A DNA stretch of 64,000 nucleotides, from assembly GCF_900167445.1 (NCBI RefSeq), contig NZ_FUZT01000003.1, positions 62,001 through 126,000 of the forward strand, read 5' to 3'. The translations under genes were made by a program, and so were the position numbers. Numbering within the stretch: the first letter of the stretch is position 1; each line of letters opens with the position of its first letter. Origin of the DNA: Maledivibacter halophilus. Its GTDB lineage: Bacteria; Bacillota; Clostridia; Peptostreptococcales; Caminicellaceae. The notes beneath the pieces were generated by a model that had not been told where the DNA came from, did no database searches, and worked only from the letters and a program-made list of their open reading frames with translations. Positions 1 through 10,222 of this stretch are shown here, piece after piece.

Positions 1-35
1 TCTCCATTAATTAGTAAATCAGCACTTCTTTTCAT
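1..35 (-). CDS. 5' end of an unidentified gene (runs off left edge)
   Basis: An ATG at 35..33 overlaps the TGA stop of the upstream DUF2075 gene (32..34) in an ATGA arrangement, the usual mark of translational coupling. Only 11 codons are visible, beginning MKRSADLLING, too few to assign a family. The coupling suggests that the product works with the nuclease/ATPase encoded just upstream. Confidence 0.5.
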   Translation of the reverse strand, partial: MKRSADLLING

Positions 36-2008
36 ATATTCTCCTCATATTTATTAATTTCCTCAATACCTATCTCTTTCATATACTCATAAATCCCATT
101 ATAATATTCACATATTCTTGTATGATCATTATCATCTCCATATGGGACATATATAACCATACCTTGTCTAGCTCTAGTTAGTAGCACCCTATAAGCGTTT
201 TTTAAGTATAATTTTTTGTCATTACTATTTATATTGATCCACTTATTACCTCTAAATTGTTTATAAATAAACTTTTCACCATTAAATCTAAAATCAGCCC
301 CCCAAGCTACTAATGCGAAGTCTAGCTCTAACCCCTGTATATCAAACTCTGTAGCTGTATCCTCAAGATAATATGATGATCTCACATCTAAGCAATCATT
401 TAAAAACCAATTTTTTGCCTCAATATCGTTCTTTACATATATTCCTTCTGCCTTTAATCTAAGTGCTTTAGAGCTTGCGACCATGCCGTATCTCTCTGTG
501 CCTCTAGCCTTATTTTTAATCCAATTTTTAGCAACAATCAAATCTCTTGTTATTACAATATCATAATTATCCTTAAGTGTATTAAAAAGTTCTTTAGCAA
601 CAACATGCTTAACATCTAATAAACTCTTCACAAAACCAGATAAATTTTCACTTCTAAAAGAACGTAATGATACAGATAAATGAAGTTCTTCCTTAATATT
701 TGCATTAATAGCCGATAACATCGCATTAAGATCTTTTCCTCTTCTATATTCGTTATCCGTAATTCTATTAGAAACAAATACATTCCAATCTTTATGTTTA
801 TACTTTAACGCCTGAAACCATTCTCCTAACCCTGCTTCTCCAGTGTTTATTTCTTGTCCACCACCGACAAGACAAATGATAACAGCCCAGTCTTCATGTC
901 TATTCATATATTGAATCAAAAATTCTGGTTCTGACATGTCAAAATCAAGTTGTCCTTTTTTAGTTCTCATGAATTTTGATGTTTGCTCTTTAGTCCACGC
1001 TCTTTGTGCTTCATCAAATATTGTAACTTTTTCTGTAGGTGGATGCTCGCTTTTAAGTGCTTCATCTCTGAAATGATGTATTATTTGTATAAAAGATTTT
1101 GCTTTTCTTAAAGCATCTGTTTTCTTTACTTTAGAAGTTAAACATTGATCCCTAGCTAGCGATTCTTGTAAAACATCAACAAGAGGCCCATTCCCTGACA
1201 AAAATACTGCATGCTCATTTTCATCAAAATTTTGCCTTACACTTGCTATATTAAGTCCCGCTAAAGTTTTTCCCGCACCAGGTACCCCTGTTATAAAACA
1301 AATGCTTTTCTTCTTATTTGACTTTGAGTAATCAATAATATTATTTATTATCTCCGTAGTTTGATTAAGGTTAATAGCACCTGCATCAGACCTTGAAATT
1401 TCTTCAACATTATGTCCAGAATAGAGAGCTTGTGCTGCCTCTATGATTGTGGGCGTTGGTTTGTATATAGAATTTTCCCAATCTTCAGCTACTATTTTTG
1501 ATTCTTTATCAAGTGAACTAATGTTATTTAAACAGCTGTAAATATTTCTCTTATTACAGCAAATAGGAACATATATATTATCATCATACTTTTGTAATGA
1601 ATTATTAATTGCATTCGCTTCAGTAGCAATCAAAACTGGGACTAATTTTACATTATGACTTTCAGAATGAAAATACTTAAGATCAAGCGCATAATCCATA
1701 ACCTGATCAATATTATGATTAAGATAATTTTTTTCTCCAACTTTAAATTCTAGTAAATAAACAGTATCATTATGTATAAAAACGTTATCTATTCTTTTAC
1801 CTATTCGTGGTATAACATATTCAAATATAATCTTCCCACTTTTAAAATTTCTTAACTCCTCTTTTAATATTATAATCTGCTCAATCCATGCTGATTTTTG
1901 TGCAGAGTCTATACCAAATTTATCATTAGAAGCAATTTTCCCTAATATTTCACTATTTGATTCTGCTAAAAATCTATGTAATAAAGCACTATATAAGCTT
2001 CTTTTCAT
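32..2008 (-). CDS. DUF2075-family ATPase with N-terminal nuclease-like domain
   Basis: A 658-residue protein of the DUF2075 / Schlafen-group-3-like helicase class. Seen: a Walker A motif GVPGAGKT (residues 241-248) and a Walker B-type DEAQ (about 332-335), so it should bind and hydrolyse NTP. Before the ATPase core is an Asp...Glu-x-Lys pattern (D74 in RIDNVF, E87 and K89 in LLEFKVG) that resembles a PD-(D/E)XK nuclease fold. Such nuclease-helicase proteins are common in defence-type and mobile gene sets; a nucleic-acid-processing or defence role is inferred. The ATG follows AGGAG. The stop overlaps the next gene by ATGA. It sits in a stretch of decayed genes, consistent with an accessory region. 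Confidence 0.8.
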   Translation of the reverse strand: MKRSLYSALLHRFLAESNSEILGKIASNDKFGIDSAQKSAWIEQIIILKEELRNFKSGKIIFEYVIPRIGKRIDNVFIHNDTVYLLEFKVGEKNYLNHNIDQVMDYALDLKYFHSESHNVKLVPVLIATEANAINNSLQKYDDNIYVPICCNKRNIYSCLNNISSLDKESKIVAEDWENSIYKPTPTIIEAAQALYSGHNVEEISRSDAGAINLNQTTEIINNIIDYSKSNKKKSICFITGVPGAGKTLAGLNIASVRQNFDENEHAVFLSGNGPLVDVLQESLARDQCLTSKVKKTDALRKAKSFIQIIHHFRDEALKSEHPPTEKVTIFDEAQRAWTKEQTSKFMRTKKGQLDFDMSEPEFLIQYMNRHEDWAVIICLVGGGQEINTGEAGLGEWFQALKYKHKDWNVFVSNRITDNEYRRGKDLNAMLSAINANIKEELHLSVSLRSFRSENLSGFVKSLLDVKHVVAKELFNTLKDNYDIVITRDLIVAKNWIKNKARGTERYGMVASSKALRLKAEGIYVKNDIEAKNWFLNDCLDVRSSYYLEDTATEFDIQGLELDFALVAWGADFRFNGEKFIYKQFRGNKWININSNDKKLYLKNAYRVLLTRARQGMVIYVPYGDDNDHTRICEYYNGIYEYMKEIGIEEINKYEENI

Positions 2009-2177
2009 CTTTTTCTCCTAACTTTATTTGTCCTTCCTTTTTAAGTACCTTTATCCTATTAATATTTTCAACTGTTGCTTTTGAATGTCTATTTACATGA
2101 CTAAGGATATCATTAAGTATCTTATTTTCCTCTTTTATTTTTTCAATATCCCTTAATTTTTCCTTTAGTATATAATG
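1989..2177 (-). pseudogene. C-terminal fragment of an unidentified gene cut by a transposon remnant
   Basis: An open frame of about 62 codons reads out of the edge of the transposon remnant (2177) and stops at 1989-1991, overlapping the DUF2075 start in another frame. The peptide is charged and helical (for example EKIKEENKILNDIL). There is no start codon with a ribosome site, and an in-frame TGA lies inside the remnant. It looks like the tail of a gene whose front was removed by the insertion. I do not recognise the family. Its overlap with the next start suggests the three genes were once one operon. Confidence 0.4.
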
Positions 2178-2414
2178 GGGTCAGGCTTTACTAATTTTTG
2201 TTATTTTCAAAACAATCAATTATTACTTTGACCTCTTTCGTCAATTTTTTCTCCTTCAAATACACTTTGCCTGTTATTTCTCTCTAGTTATTACATGATA
2301 TAGTGCTCCTACATAATGTATTCTAGGTTTTCTTGCCATAGTATCACCTTCACTCTTTTAAAGCTTTTATTATTTTAATTATATCATTTTTAGTAAATAG
2401 TAAAGCCTGACCCT
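2177..2414 (-). mobile_element. Degenerate Y1 (RAYT-like) transposase element with terminal inverted repeats
   Basis: The ends are inverted repeats: GGGGTCAGGCTTTACTA at the left and TAGTAAAGCCTGACCCTA at the right. Inside, from 2339 down, the minus strand encodes MARKPRIHYVGALYHVITRE, the typical N-terminus of REP-associated/IS200-like Y1 transposases. A frameshift then follows, after which NNRQSVF continues the family pattern in another frame, and a short lysine-rich tail ends near the left repeat. Most of the transposase is missing, so this is a deletion derivative that cannot transpose by itself. Confidence 0.75.
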
Positions 2415-2565
2415 ATTTCCTTCCTTCCAAACTATTTAACGACGCATTTTATGAATTATGTCTAACTAACACTCTAAAATATCTTCTATATAACTTAAAA
2501 CTATATAATTTCCTTCATTAAATTGTTTAATTTTAAAGATCATATTTCAAAAATAGAAGCCATTG

Positions 2566-3177
2566 CTAATTTTCTTTAAGTTTCAATAAATAATGAGTAT
2601 ATCCCTTTAAATCGTCTTCTGTTTCTCCAAAGGATATAGTTTCCATGGCGACAAAAATATTATCTTTTGTTATATAAAACATAGGATTTGACAAAACCCC
2701 ATCTTCTACATACATAGTATAATGCTTGATTTCATTGACACCTAATTCTTTTTTAATGTCATCATAGTCAAATATAGAACTCAAACCCTCAAAATTCTCA
2801 AGATTTTCTCTGGCTAAATCATCATAATATTTATCACCGTAGTCCTTTATGGTGATAAATTCAAAACCTTCTGATGGATTTTCTCCAAACGTTCCTGAAG
2901 TTTCATAGAAATAACCCTCTTCTATTGAAAACTCTACACCTGTGAAAGTTTCTGTTAGTGCTTTTAAGTCATTTTGATATTGTTCTTCACTTATTGCAGA
3001 AGATTTGGGCATATATACTACTTCATCAAATGTGTATTCTCCATAAAAATCAGCTATATTTAGAGATGTATTATCTATAGATTTATTAGAATTTGATACC
3101 AGGACAATAGCAACCACTATTAAGAAAATAATCGAAACTAGCGCCACCCAAAATTTAGGTTTCTTATAATTAATCAC
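2566..3177 (-). CDS. Membrane-anchored hypothetical protein
   Basis: A 203-residue protein with one N-terminal hydrophobic segment (about residues 9-28) after a short basic stretch, so probably anchored with the rest outside the cell. The start KKPKFWVALVS resembles the last transmembrane segment before the sensor part of BlaR1/M56-type proteins, but no peptidase domain is present. The start is GTG, 9 bases after AGGAGG. The stop of the out-of-frame nucleotidyltransferase remnant overlaps this GTG, suggesting an old operon. Function is unknown. Confidence 0.6.
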   Translation of the reverse strand: MINYKKPKFWVALVSIIFLIVVAIVLVSNSNKSIDNTSLNIADFYGEYTFDEVVYMPKSSAISEEQYQNDLKALTETFTGVEFSIEEGYFYETSGTFGENPSEGFEFITIKDYGDKYYDDLARENLENFEGLSSIFDYDDIKKELGVNEIKHYTMYVEDGVLSNPMFYITKDNIFVAMETISFGETEDDLKGYTHYLLKLKEN

Positions 3178-3469
3178 GTTTTTAATCCTCCTTTTACCTT
3201 CCCTTCGCCGAAAACAAGGGGGCTAACATTTAATATATGTCTTCCAGCAGCTAATGATAATGAAAAATTAGCGTAGTATTTTTTTATGTTTTCATTCATT
3301 TCTTTCAGTACTTTTTCGTATCAATATATAAATCTATGTCACTGCCATAAATAGCTTCATCCTTTACAGATGAACCAACTAATATTGCCTTATCTACTGG
3401 GTAACTCTTTAATATTGGAATCATTTTTTCTTTTATTGTTTTAATTGAAATAACGCTAGAAGTCATCAT
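3174..3469 (-). pseudogene. Frameshifted MNT-type nucleotidyltransferase
   Basis: The frame from ATG at 3469 gives 54 residues with the nucleotidyltransferase signature ILVGSSVKDEAIYGSDIDLY (G-S ... D-x-D) and stops at 3305. A second frame picks up at once (KVLKEMNENIKKYYANFSL...) and continues to a stop at 3174-3176. Together they give a plausible small MNT domain split by one frameshift in an A-run near 3312. It is either a pseudogene or a sequencing error. MNT proteins are often antitoxins paired with HEPN toxins, but no HEPN gene is visible. Confidence 0.6.
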
Positions 3470-3624
3470 AATCAACATCCTTAATTTATTTAATTATAGA
3501 TTTATTATATCATTAGACAAATAACATTTGTAATTATAGCTTCAATAATATTTTAGGATAAACTTCAAATATTAATATTCTTTACTACAATAAATCACGC
3601 GATAGAAATTCCCGTCCTAATAAA

Positions 3625-3795
3625 ATGAATGAAGTATTAAATTCAATTTATGCCGAATATGTGCCAATGACAATATGCCTTGACAAAGGGATTGTAATCA
3701 AGGCATTTAGCGGCGAAAATATGGTGACAAACATTAAAAATTATTTTGATTCTAAAGAAGGGTCACTGTTTCTAAAAAAGCTCAATCCTTATTAA
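3625..3795 (+). pseudogene. Short ORF, probable gene fragment, unknown
   Basis: An open frame of 56 codons from ATG (open further upstream to about 3565 without another good start). The peptide (MNEVLNSIYAEYVPMTICLD...) has ordinary protein-like composition but no Shine-Dalgarno sequence and no motif that I recognise. It lies between decayed genes and is more likely a leftover 3' end than an expressed gene. The rest of 3470-4090 holds nothing that I can support. Confidence 0.2.
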
Positions 3796-4090
3796 ATCAT
3801 AGTCAATATCTCTAGCTCTTATTTTTTTGCCAAAACTATAATGATTGGTAAATATAATTTTATAGTTTTGGTAAGTCTATAATCAAAGTTAATATCAATT
3901 TTGTTTTATATTATTTAATTTAATAGTTATTGTCAGATTGGAATTAAACTTTACTAAAAGCACAAAGTTATTTACAGACTCGCATTTAAGCAAGCTTGCC
4001 ATAATTGCATTTGTGATAAACTCAAATATTTTAAACTAAAAATTATTTAGCTAGTATTAATATTAATGATGTGACTTTGATTTCAATCTC

Positions 4091-4561
4091 TTAATTATTT
4101 ATTGATATTCTAAAAACTTGGGTTTCCTGTCCTTTTCCATCATGTGTTTTATATACATACTCCCATCCTAATTTTTTATAATATTCAGAAGTATGCTCGG
4201 TTCTTAAATATAGTGTTTCAAATCCTAATCCTTTTACCACTTCCCGAACTCTATTGATTAACTTTTCCGCTATTCCTTGACTTCTATAGTTTGGTCTTAC
4301 ATATAGTGAGGCTAACCACGGTGTTAAATTATCTTGGGTTTTTAAATCATTTTCAAAAATAGAGATTGTTCCCACACACTCACTGTCTATAACTGCTACA
4401 AGTGTTATGGGAAAAGATTTTACATTGGTCTTTTTAAAATACTCAGTAATCAGGTCCAACTTTTTTAAACTCTTTTCTGATTCTATAACAAACTCATTAT
4501 GAATCCAATTTGCTACTGTTTCTACATATTCAGGGTAGTTACATAAATAATCTATATACAT
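4091..4561 (-). CDS. GNAT-family N-acetyltransferase
   Basis: A GNAT-fold acetyltransferase of about 156 residues; the substrate is unknown. The acetyl-CoA site is visible as LYVRPNYRSQGIAEKLINR, the V-x-P-x-x-R-x-x-G-I/x-A form of motif A, followed by the beta5 region and a C-terminal YYKKLGWEY segment typical of the family. The ATG at 4561 is preferred because GGAG lies 8 bases upstream; an in-frame GTG at 4570 is too close to it. It stands alone between low-coding stretches, with no operon partner. Confidence 0.85.
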   Translation of the reverse strand: MYIDYLCNYPEYVETVANWIHNEFVIESEKSLKKLDLITEYFKKTNVKSFPITLVAVIDSECVGTISIFENDLKTQDNLTPWLASLYVRPNYRSQGIAEKLINRVREVVKGLGFETLYLRTEHTSEYYKKLGWEYVYKTHDGKGQETQVFRISINN

Positions 4562-4676
4562 TTTTATCACTCCACTAATAAAGTCATTGTCTTTTACTCA
4601 TTTGTTTCATCATCCATAACACTTATTGTATATTTATCTAATGATGCGACATAAGCTTTCTTCTTTAAACATATTC

Positions 4677-4712
4677 GAATAAGTTTTTAAGACTCGTTTT
4701 AAAAACTTATTC
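4677..4712. repeat. Long perfect hairpin
   Basis: GAATAAGTTTTTAA and TTAAAAACTTATTC-type arms around a short loop (GACTCG). There is no T-run on either side, so a terminator role is doubtful. It lies upstream of the acetyltransferase gene. Confidence 0.4.
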
Positions 4713-4770
4713 CTATCTTCTAGAAGTTTTATATTATGTATTTACAAAATATAAGTAAAGTGCCTAGTAT

Positions 4771-4953
4771 AGTTAGATTGATTTTTTAGATAAGAGACTA
4801 ATGAAGAGATTTGTGTAAGAATCCCACTAAGAGAAAAAATTGCTTAGGTTCGAACTGTTTGACCATAGTGAGTTTTCAAACCTATTTTTTATCGTGTGGT
4901 GATTATTACCAAATCTTGAACCTGACGGAACGTTCTAAAAAATCAATCTAACT
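4771..4953. repeat. 183-bp element with perfect 20-bp terminal inverted repeats
   Basis: AGTTAGATTGATTTTTTAGA at the left end is exactly complementary to the right end (4934-4953). Nothing inside reads as a protein of any length. The size and perfect inverted termini fit a MITE or the deleted shell of an insertion sequence. No second copy was seen in this window, and I saw no clear target-site duplication. Confidence 0.5.
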
Positions 4954-5033
4954 TCCCAAATAACAAAATATTTCTTAAGACACATCAATATACTAATGTG
5001 ACATCTTTCACATTGCTTTTACATCTAGCTTTT

Positions 5034-5162
5034 TCAATACATATACTGCTCACATGTAATTATACCATTATTTGTAATGAATTCATTCAATTCTTTGCTT
5101 TTATAAATTTCTTTTATATGATAATTAATCGTATGAGATTCTCCTTCAAAACATTTTCTCAT
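5034..5162 (-). pseudogene. RhuM-like gene fragment
   Basis: A 42-codon minus-strand frame (ATG at 5162, stop at 5034) contains EGESHTINYHIKEIYKSKEL, which resembles the conserved TINYHLKxIFxxGEL-type region of RhuM (virulence RhuM-family/KilA-N-associated) proteins. Only that short section remains. There is no ribosome site and no continuation in another frame that I could follow, so this is a remnant. RhuM genes usually travel with mobile or defence genes, in keeping with the rest of 1-5300. Confidence 0.4.
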
Positions 5163-5172
5163 TTTGCATTTG

Positions 5173-5298
5173 ATGGGACTTGATCATCTCTTAGAAGAAT
5201 GGTATGAAAAGAAAAAAGCTCTTGAGAGCGGTAAAATATCTCAAGAAGAATATTATGAGTGGAAAATGAATTGGCCTAAAAATATAGATAGACGTTAA
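5173..5298 (+). pseudogene. 41-codon ORF, probable C-terminal remnant
   Basis: The peptide MGLDHLLEEWYEKKKALESG and the following 21 residues, ending NWPKNIDRR, is charged and helical, like a small regulatory or phage protein tail. The frame is open to the left without a ribosome site. It is next to the RhuM fragment on the opposite strand. I do not recognise it; it may be a leftover from the same mobile segment. Confidence 0.25.
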
Positions 5299-5338
5299 AA
5301 GTTTTTTACTCTTATAAGATACTTAATATCAAAAGACA

Positions 5339-5382
5339 TTAAAAAGCCTCTATAATCCTTAATATTAAAGGATTACAGAGGT
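5339..5382 (-). terminator. Terminator of guaB-guaA
   Basis: Minus strand: CCTCTGTAATCC, an AT loop, GGATTATAGAGG, then CTTTTT, directly after the guaA stop. A classic intrinsic terminator. Confidence 0.85.
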
Positions 5383-5390
5383 TTTGTTTA

Positions 5391-6926
5391 TTATTCCCAC
5401 TCAATAGTTGAAGGAGGTTTACTAGTTATGTCATATACTATCCTATTTACATTGTCTACTTCATTTACTATCCTATTTGATATCTTTTCTAGTATATCGT
5501 AGGGTATTCTAGCCCAGTCAGAGGTCATACCATCTGTAGAAGTAACAGCCCTTATACCTACTGTGTGGGAATAGGTTCTTTCATCTCCCATAACTCCCAC
5601 CGACTTCATATTTGGCAGGGCAGTAAAGTACTGCCATATTTCTCTTTCCAAGCCAGCTTTCTTGATTTCTTCTCTTAAAATGGCATCTGATTCTCTTACT
5701 ATTTGAAGCTTCTCTTCCGTAATTTCACCTAAAACTCGAATGGCAAGGCCTGGTCCCGGGAAAGGCTGTCTCCATACAACTTCCCTTGGCATGTCCATTT
5801 CTTCTCCAACTCTTCTAACTTCATCCTTGAACAATTGCCTTAAAGGCTCTATTAAATCAAAATCCATATCTTCAGGAAGTCCACCAACATTATGATGACT
5901 TTTGATTACCGCAGCTTCATCGGTGCCGCTTTCTATAACATCAGGATAAATTGTACCCTGTAGTAAATAATCTATTTCTCCTAATTTTTTAGCTTCTTCT
6001 TCAAATACCCTTATGAACTCTTTTCCAATTATTTTCCTCTTTGTCTCTGGATCCGTTACTCCATTTAATTTTGTTAAAAATCTTTCTCCAGCATTTATTC
6101 TTATAAGATTCATATTGAATTTTTCGCCAAAGACTTCTTCTACCTGATCTCCTTCATTTTTTCTTAAAAGACCATGGTCAACAAAAATACAGGTTAGATT
6201 ATCTCCTATGGCTTTATGGACTAAAACTGCAGCCACAGAAGAATCTACTCCTCCTGATAGTGCACATAAAACCTTTTTATCTCCAACCCTTTCCTTTATT
6301 TCCTTTACAGTTTTTTGGACAAAATTATGCATAGTCCAATTTCCACTACATCCACATATTTCATATAAGAAATTTTTAATAAATTCTTTGCCAAAGGGAG
6401 TATGATTAACTTCTGGATGAAACTGAACAGCATATAGCTTCTTGTCTGTATTCTCCATTGCTGCAACGGGACAGCTTTCTGTTGTAGCTGTTATTTCAAA
6501 CCCCTCTGGAGCCTTTTCAATAAAATCAGTATGGCTCATCCAGCAAACGGATTTATCCTTAATATTTTTAAATATATCCTTATTTGGTACTATATTTAAT
6601 TTAACTTTACCATATTCCCTTGAAGATGCTTTATTTACCTTTCCATCAAAAAGCTTTGCCATAAGCTGTCCCCCATAGCAAATTCCAAGTACAGGTATTC
6701 TTAGCTGAAATATTTCCTTTGAAATAGTGGGAGCATTTTCAGCATATACACTTGCAGGTCCACCCGTAAATATTATACCCTTAGGTTTCTTTTCATTTAT
6801 TCCTTCTAAGGCCTTTTTATAGGGAACAATTTCACAATAAACATTGGCTTCTCTAACTCTTCTTGCTATTAATTGATTATATTGTCCACCGAAGTCAACA
6901 ATTAATATAAGTTCCTTAGCTTCCAT
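5391..6926 (-). CDS. guaA: GMP synthase (glutamine-hydrolysing)
   Basis: Converts XMP to GMP with ATP and glutamine, the last step of guanine nucleotide synthesis in the cytoplasm. Domains: N-terminal class I glutamine amidotransferase (GGPASVY oxyanion region, nucleophile cysteine in GICYGGQ, His-x-Glu in QFHPEVNH), then the ATP-pyrophosphatase domain with P-loop ALSGGVDSS, and the C-terminal dimerisation domain ending KPPSTIEWE. Its 511 residues match the family. AAAGGAGG precedes the ATG. It is 34 bases downstream of guaB on the same strand and is probably cotranscribed under the purine riboswitch before guaB. Confidence 0.98.
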   Translation of the reverse strand: MEAKELILIVDFGGQYNQLIARRVREANVYCEIVPYKKALEGINEKKPKGIIFTGGPASVYAENAPTISKEIFQLRIPVLGICYGGQLMAKLFDGKVNKASSREYGKVKLNIVPNKDIFKNIKDKSVCWMSHTDFIEKAPEGFEITATTESCPVAAMENTDKKLYAVQFHPEVNHTPFGKEFIKNFLYEICGCSGNWTMHNFVQKTVKEIKERVGDKKVLCALSGGVDSSVAAVLVHKAIGDNLTCIFVDHGLLRKNEGDQVEEVFGEKFNMNLIRINAGERFLTKLNGVTDPETKRKIIGKEFIRVFEEEAKKLGEIDYLLQGTIYPDVIESGTDEAAVIKSHHNVGGLPEDMDFDLIEPLRQLFKDEVRRVGEEMDMPREVVWRQPFPGPGLAIRVLGEITEEKLQIVRESDAILREEIKKAGLEREIWQYFTALPNMKSVGVMGDERTYSHTVGIRAVTSTDGMTSDWARIPYDILEKISNRIVNEVDNVNRIVYDITSKPPSTIEWE

Positions 6927-6960
6927 AGTAAACCTCCTTTTCTTTATTAGCCATTATAAA

Positions 6961-8448
<1,488 letters not shown>

Positions 8449-8525
8449 TTATTTGTAAATTACCGAAATATAAAACCTATAGAAAAATAAATTTTACTTT
8501 TTTATGTTTCAATATATTGGAAAAC

Positions 8526-8576
8526 ATAAAAAAGTCTACATAATAACTTCATAAGAGTGAAATTATTACCTAGACT
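8526..8576 (-). terminator. Riboswitch-controlled terminator in the guaB leader
   Basis: Minus strand: GTCTAGGTAATAA pairs with TTATTATGTAGAC around a loop, followed by TTTTTT. It lies between the aptamer and the guaB start, as expected for transcriptional attenuation. Confidence 0.8.
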
Positions 8577-8675
8577 AATTACATACTAAATTTAAAGCCT
8601 TACCAATAAATTTTACTATACAAACAAGTACATTTGAAGTATATTATTGCTAAAGAAAATAGTATGTCCTATAAT

Positions 8676-8756
8676 AATTCCACCCATAGTCGGACAATTT
8701 AAGGTTGACCGGTAGAGACTTCCAGACCATATTTCTGGATTTATATGAGTGCTATA
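8676..8756 (-). promoter_or_regulatory. Purine riboswitch aptamer, guanine type
   Basis: The minus strand has the full purine-aptamer core: P1 arms CACTCATA / TATGGGTG, the J1/2 and loop sequence AAATATGG, GTCTCTACC in J2/3, the second hairpin CGGTCAACCTTAAATTGTCCG, and then ACTATGGG. The discriminating base after GTCCGA is C, as in guanine/hypoxanthine-binding aptamers such as B. subtilis xpt, rather than the U of adenine aptamers. It lies about 255 bases upstream of guaB. Confidence 0.93.
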
Positions 8757-8779
8757 AATCTGTTTATTATTTTCTATAT

Positions 8780-8808
8780 AAAGTATCAAATTTATTTGTA
8801 ATTGTCAA
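8780..8808 (-). promoter_or_regulatory. Housekeeping promoter for the riboswitch-guaB-guaA transcript
   Basis: Minus strand TTGACA, 17-base spacer, TACTTT, placed 25-30 bases before the riboswitch 5' arm. It is a consensus -35 with a reasonable -10. Confidence 0.7.
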
Positions 8809-8840
8809 TATAGTAAAAAATTATTGTAATATTTAGTGAA

Positions 8841-8939
8841 CTAAGCAAATTGCATAATTACCTTTTCAAAAAACTAACTATTATATATTGTTTTAAAATC
8901 TCTTAAGCTATACCATATATATTATGCAATTTCCTCAAC
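8841..8939. repeat. MITE-like repeat, family 1, copy A
   Basis: The ends are CTAAGCAAATTGCATAATTA and TATTATGCAATTTCCTCAA, inverted copies of each other and of the ends of nine other copies in this window. About 99 bp. It lies between the guaB promoter and the glycerol dehydrogenase gene. Confidence 0.75.
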
Positions 8940-9096
8940 TGTCAAAAGTCTTAATCTGGGTTAATATATATTTTACTATATTTTTTTATAATGGACCACT
9001 GATAATTGTCTTCCTCTTCTTTTAAATTTGGTTAAATTAATAACAAATAGGGTAATTTAGAAATAGATTACTAATATTAAAAAGGAGGAATTTAAA

Positions 9097-10188
9097 ATGG
9101 GAAAAATTATTAGCTCCCCAGGAAAATATATACAAGGAAGTGGTGAACTCAAAAACCTTTATAATCATACTATAAACCTAGGTACCACTTTCATGGTTTT
9201 AGCTACTGAAGGTGGTATGAAAAGAACAAAGCATATTGTTGAAAAAAGCTTTGAAGGTAAAGATAAAAAATTAGTTTTTGAAATATTTAACAAAGAATGC
9301 TCCAAAGAAGAAATTAATAGATTAATTGAGATTTCTAAGAAGAATAATTGTGATGCTGTAATCGGCATAGGTGGAGGAAAGCTGTTAGATACTGCAAAAG
9401 CAGTTTCATATTACGAAAAAATTCCAGTAATTATTATACCTACTATTGCTTCCACTGATGCTCCATGTAGTGCATTATCTGTTCTATATACGCCAGAAGG
9501 TGTTTTTGACGAGTATCTGGTACTTCCTGAAAATCCTAATCTAGTACTAATGGATACAGATATAATTGCTAAAGCTCCTGTAAGATTATTTGTATCTGGT
9601 ATGGGAGATGCCTTAGCAACTTATTTTGAAGCAAGGGCTTGTAATATTTCTAACGCGAAAAACATGGCAGGCCTTCTTCCTGCAAAATCAGCCTATGCTT
9701 TAGCACAACTTTGCTATAAAACACTTTTAGAAGATGGTCTAAAGGCAAAATTGGCAGTAGAAAATAAAGTAGTGACACCTGCCGTTGAAAATATTATAGA
9801 AGCCAATACCTATTTAAGTGGTATAGGATTTGAAAGCGGCGGACTTGCTGGGGCACATGCAATACATAATGGATTTACAGTCCTTAGTGAATGCCACCAT
9901 CTATATCATGGAGAAAAAGTGGCTTTTGGAACTCTAGTACAATTGGCCATGGAAAATGCTCCAATTGAAGAAATAGAAGAATTTATTCTTTTCTGCATTA
10001 ATATTGGTCTTCCAGTAACTCTAGAGGAAATGGGAATTAAGGAAATAAAGTCTGAAGAAATAATGGAGGTTGCAAAAGCCTCCTGTGCAGAAGGAGAAAC
10101 CATTTACAATATGCCCTTTGAAGTAACTCCTCAAAGTGTCTATGCAGCCATTATGACAGCAGATGCATTAGGTAGACAATATATATAA
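9097..10188 (+). CDS. gldA: Glycerol dehydrogenase-like iron/zinc alcohol dehydrogenase
   Basis: An NAD-dependent group III alcohol dehydrogenase of the GldA class, expected to oxidise glycerol to dihydroxyacetone or to act on a related polyol. Seen: the NAD-binding GIGGGKLLDTAK motif, the STDAPCSALSV region, and metal ligands in GAHAIHNGF and HHLYHGEKVAFG. Its 363 residues fit the family. AAAGGAGG precedes the ATG. It is monocistronic, convergent with the PTS/aldolase operon and shares a terminator with it. The true substrate could be another small diol. Confidence 0.9.
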   Translation: MGKIISSPGKYIQGSGELKNLYNHTINLGTTFMVLATEGGMKRTKHIVEKSFEGKDKKLVFEIFNKECSKEEINRLIEISKKNNCDAVIGIGGGKLLDTAKAVSYYEKIPVIIIPTIASTDAPCSALSVLYTPEGVFDEYLVLPENPNLVLMDTDIIAKAPVRLFVSGMGDALATYFEARACNISNAKNMAGLLPAKSAYALAQLCYKTLLEDGLKAKLAVENKVVTPAVENIIEANTYLSGIGFESGGLAGAHAIHNGFTVLSECHHLYHGEKVAFGTLVQLAMENAPIEEIEEFILFCINIGLPVTLEEMGIKEIKSEEIMEVAKASCAEGETIYNMPFEVTPQSVYAAIMTADALGRQYI

Positions 10189-10194
10189 TAAAGT

Positions 10195-10222
10195 AAGGGC
10201 TAGGAAATTCCTAGCTCTTTAC
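10195..10222. terminator. Bidirectional terminator between gldA and the PTS operon
   Basis: GGGCTAGGAA and TTCCTAGCTC form a tight hairpin with an A-run on one side and a T-run on the other, placed between two converging genes. Confidence 0.7.

Noticed and set aside
4998..5183. Plus-strand 61-codon hydrophobic ORF
   Set aside because: No ribosome site, and it is the reverse of the RhuM-like fragment; composition is AT-driven.
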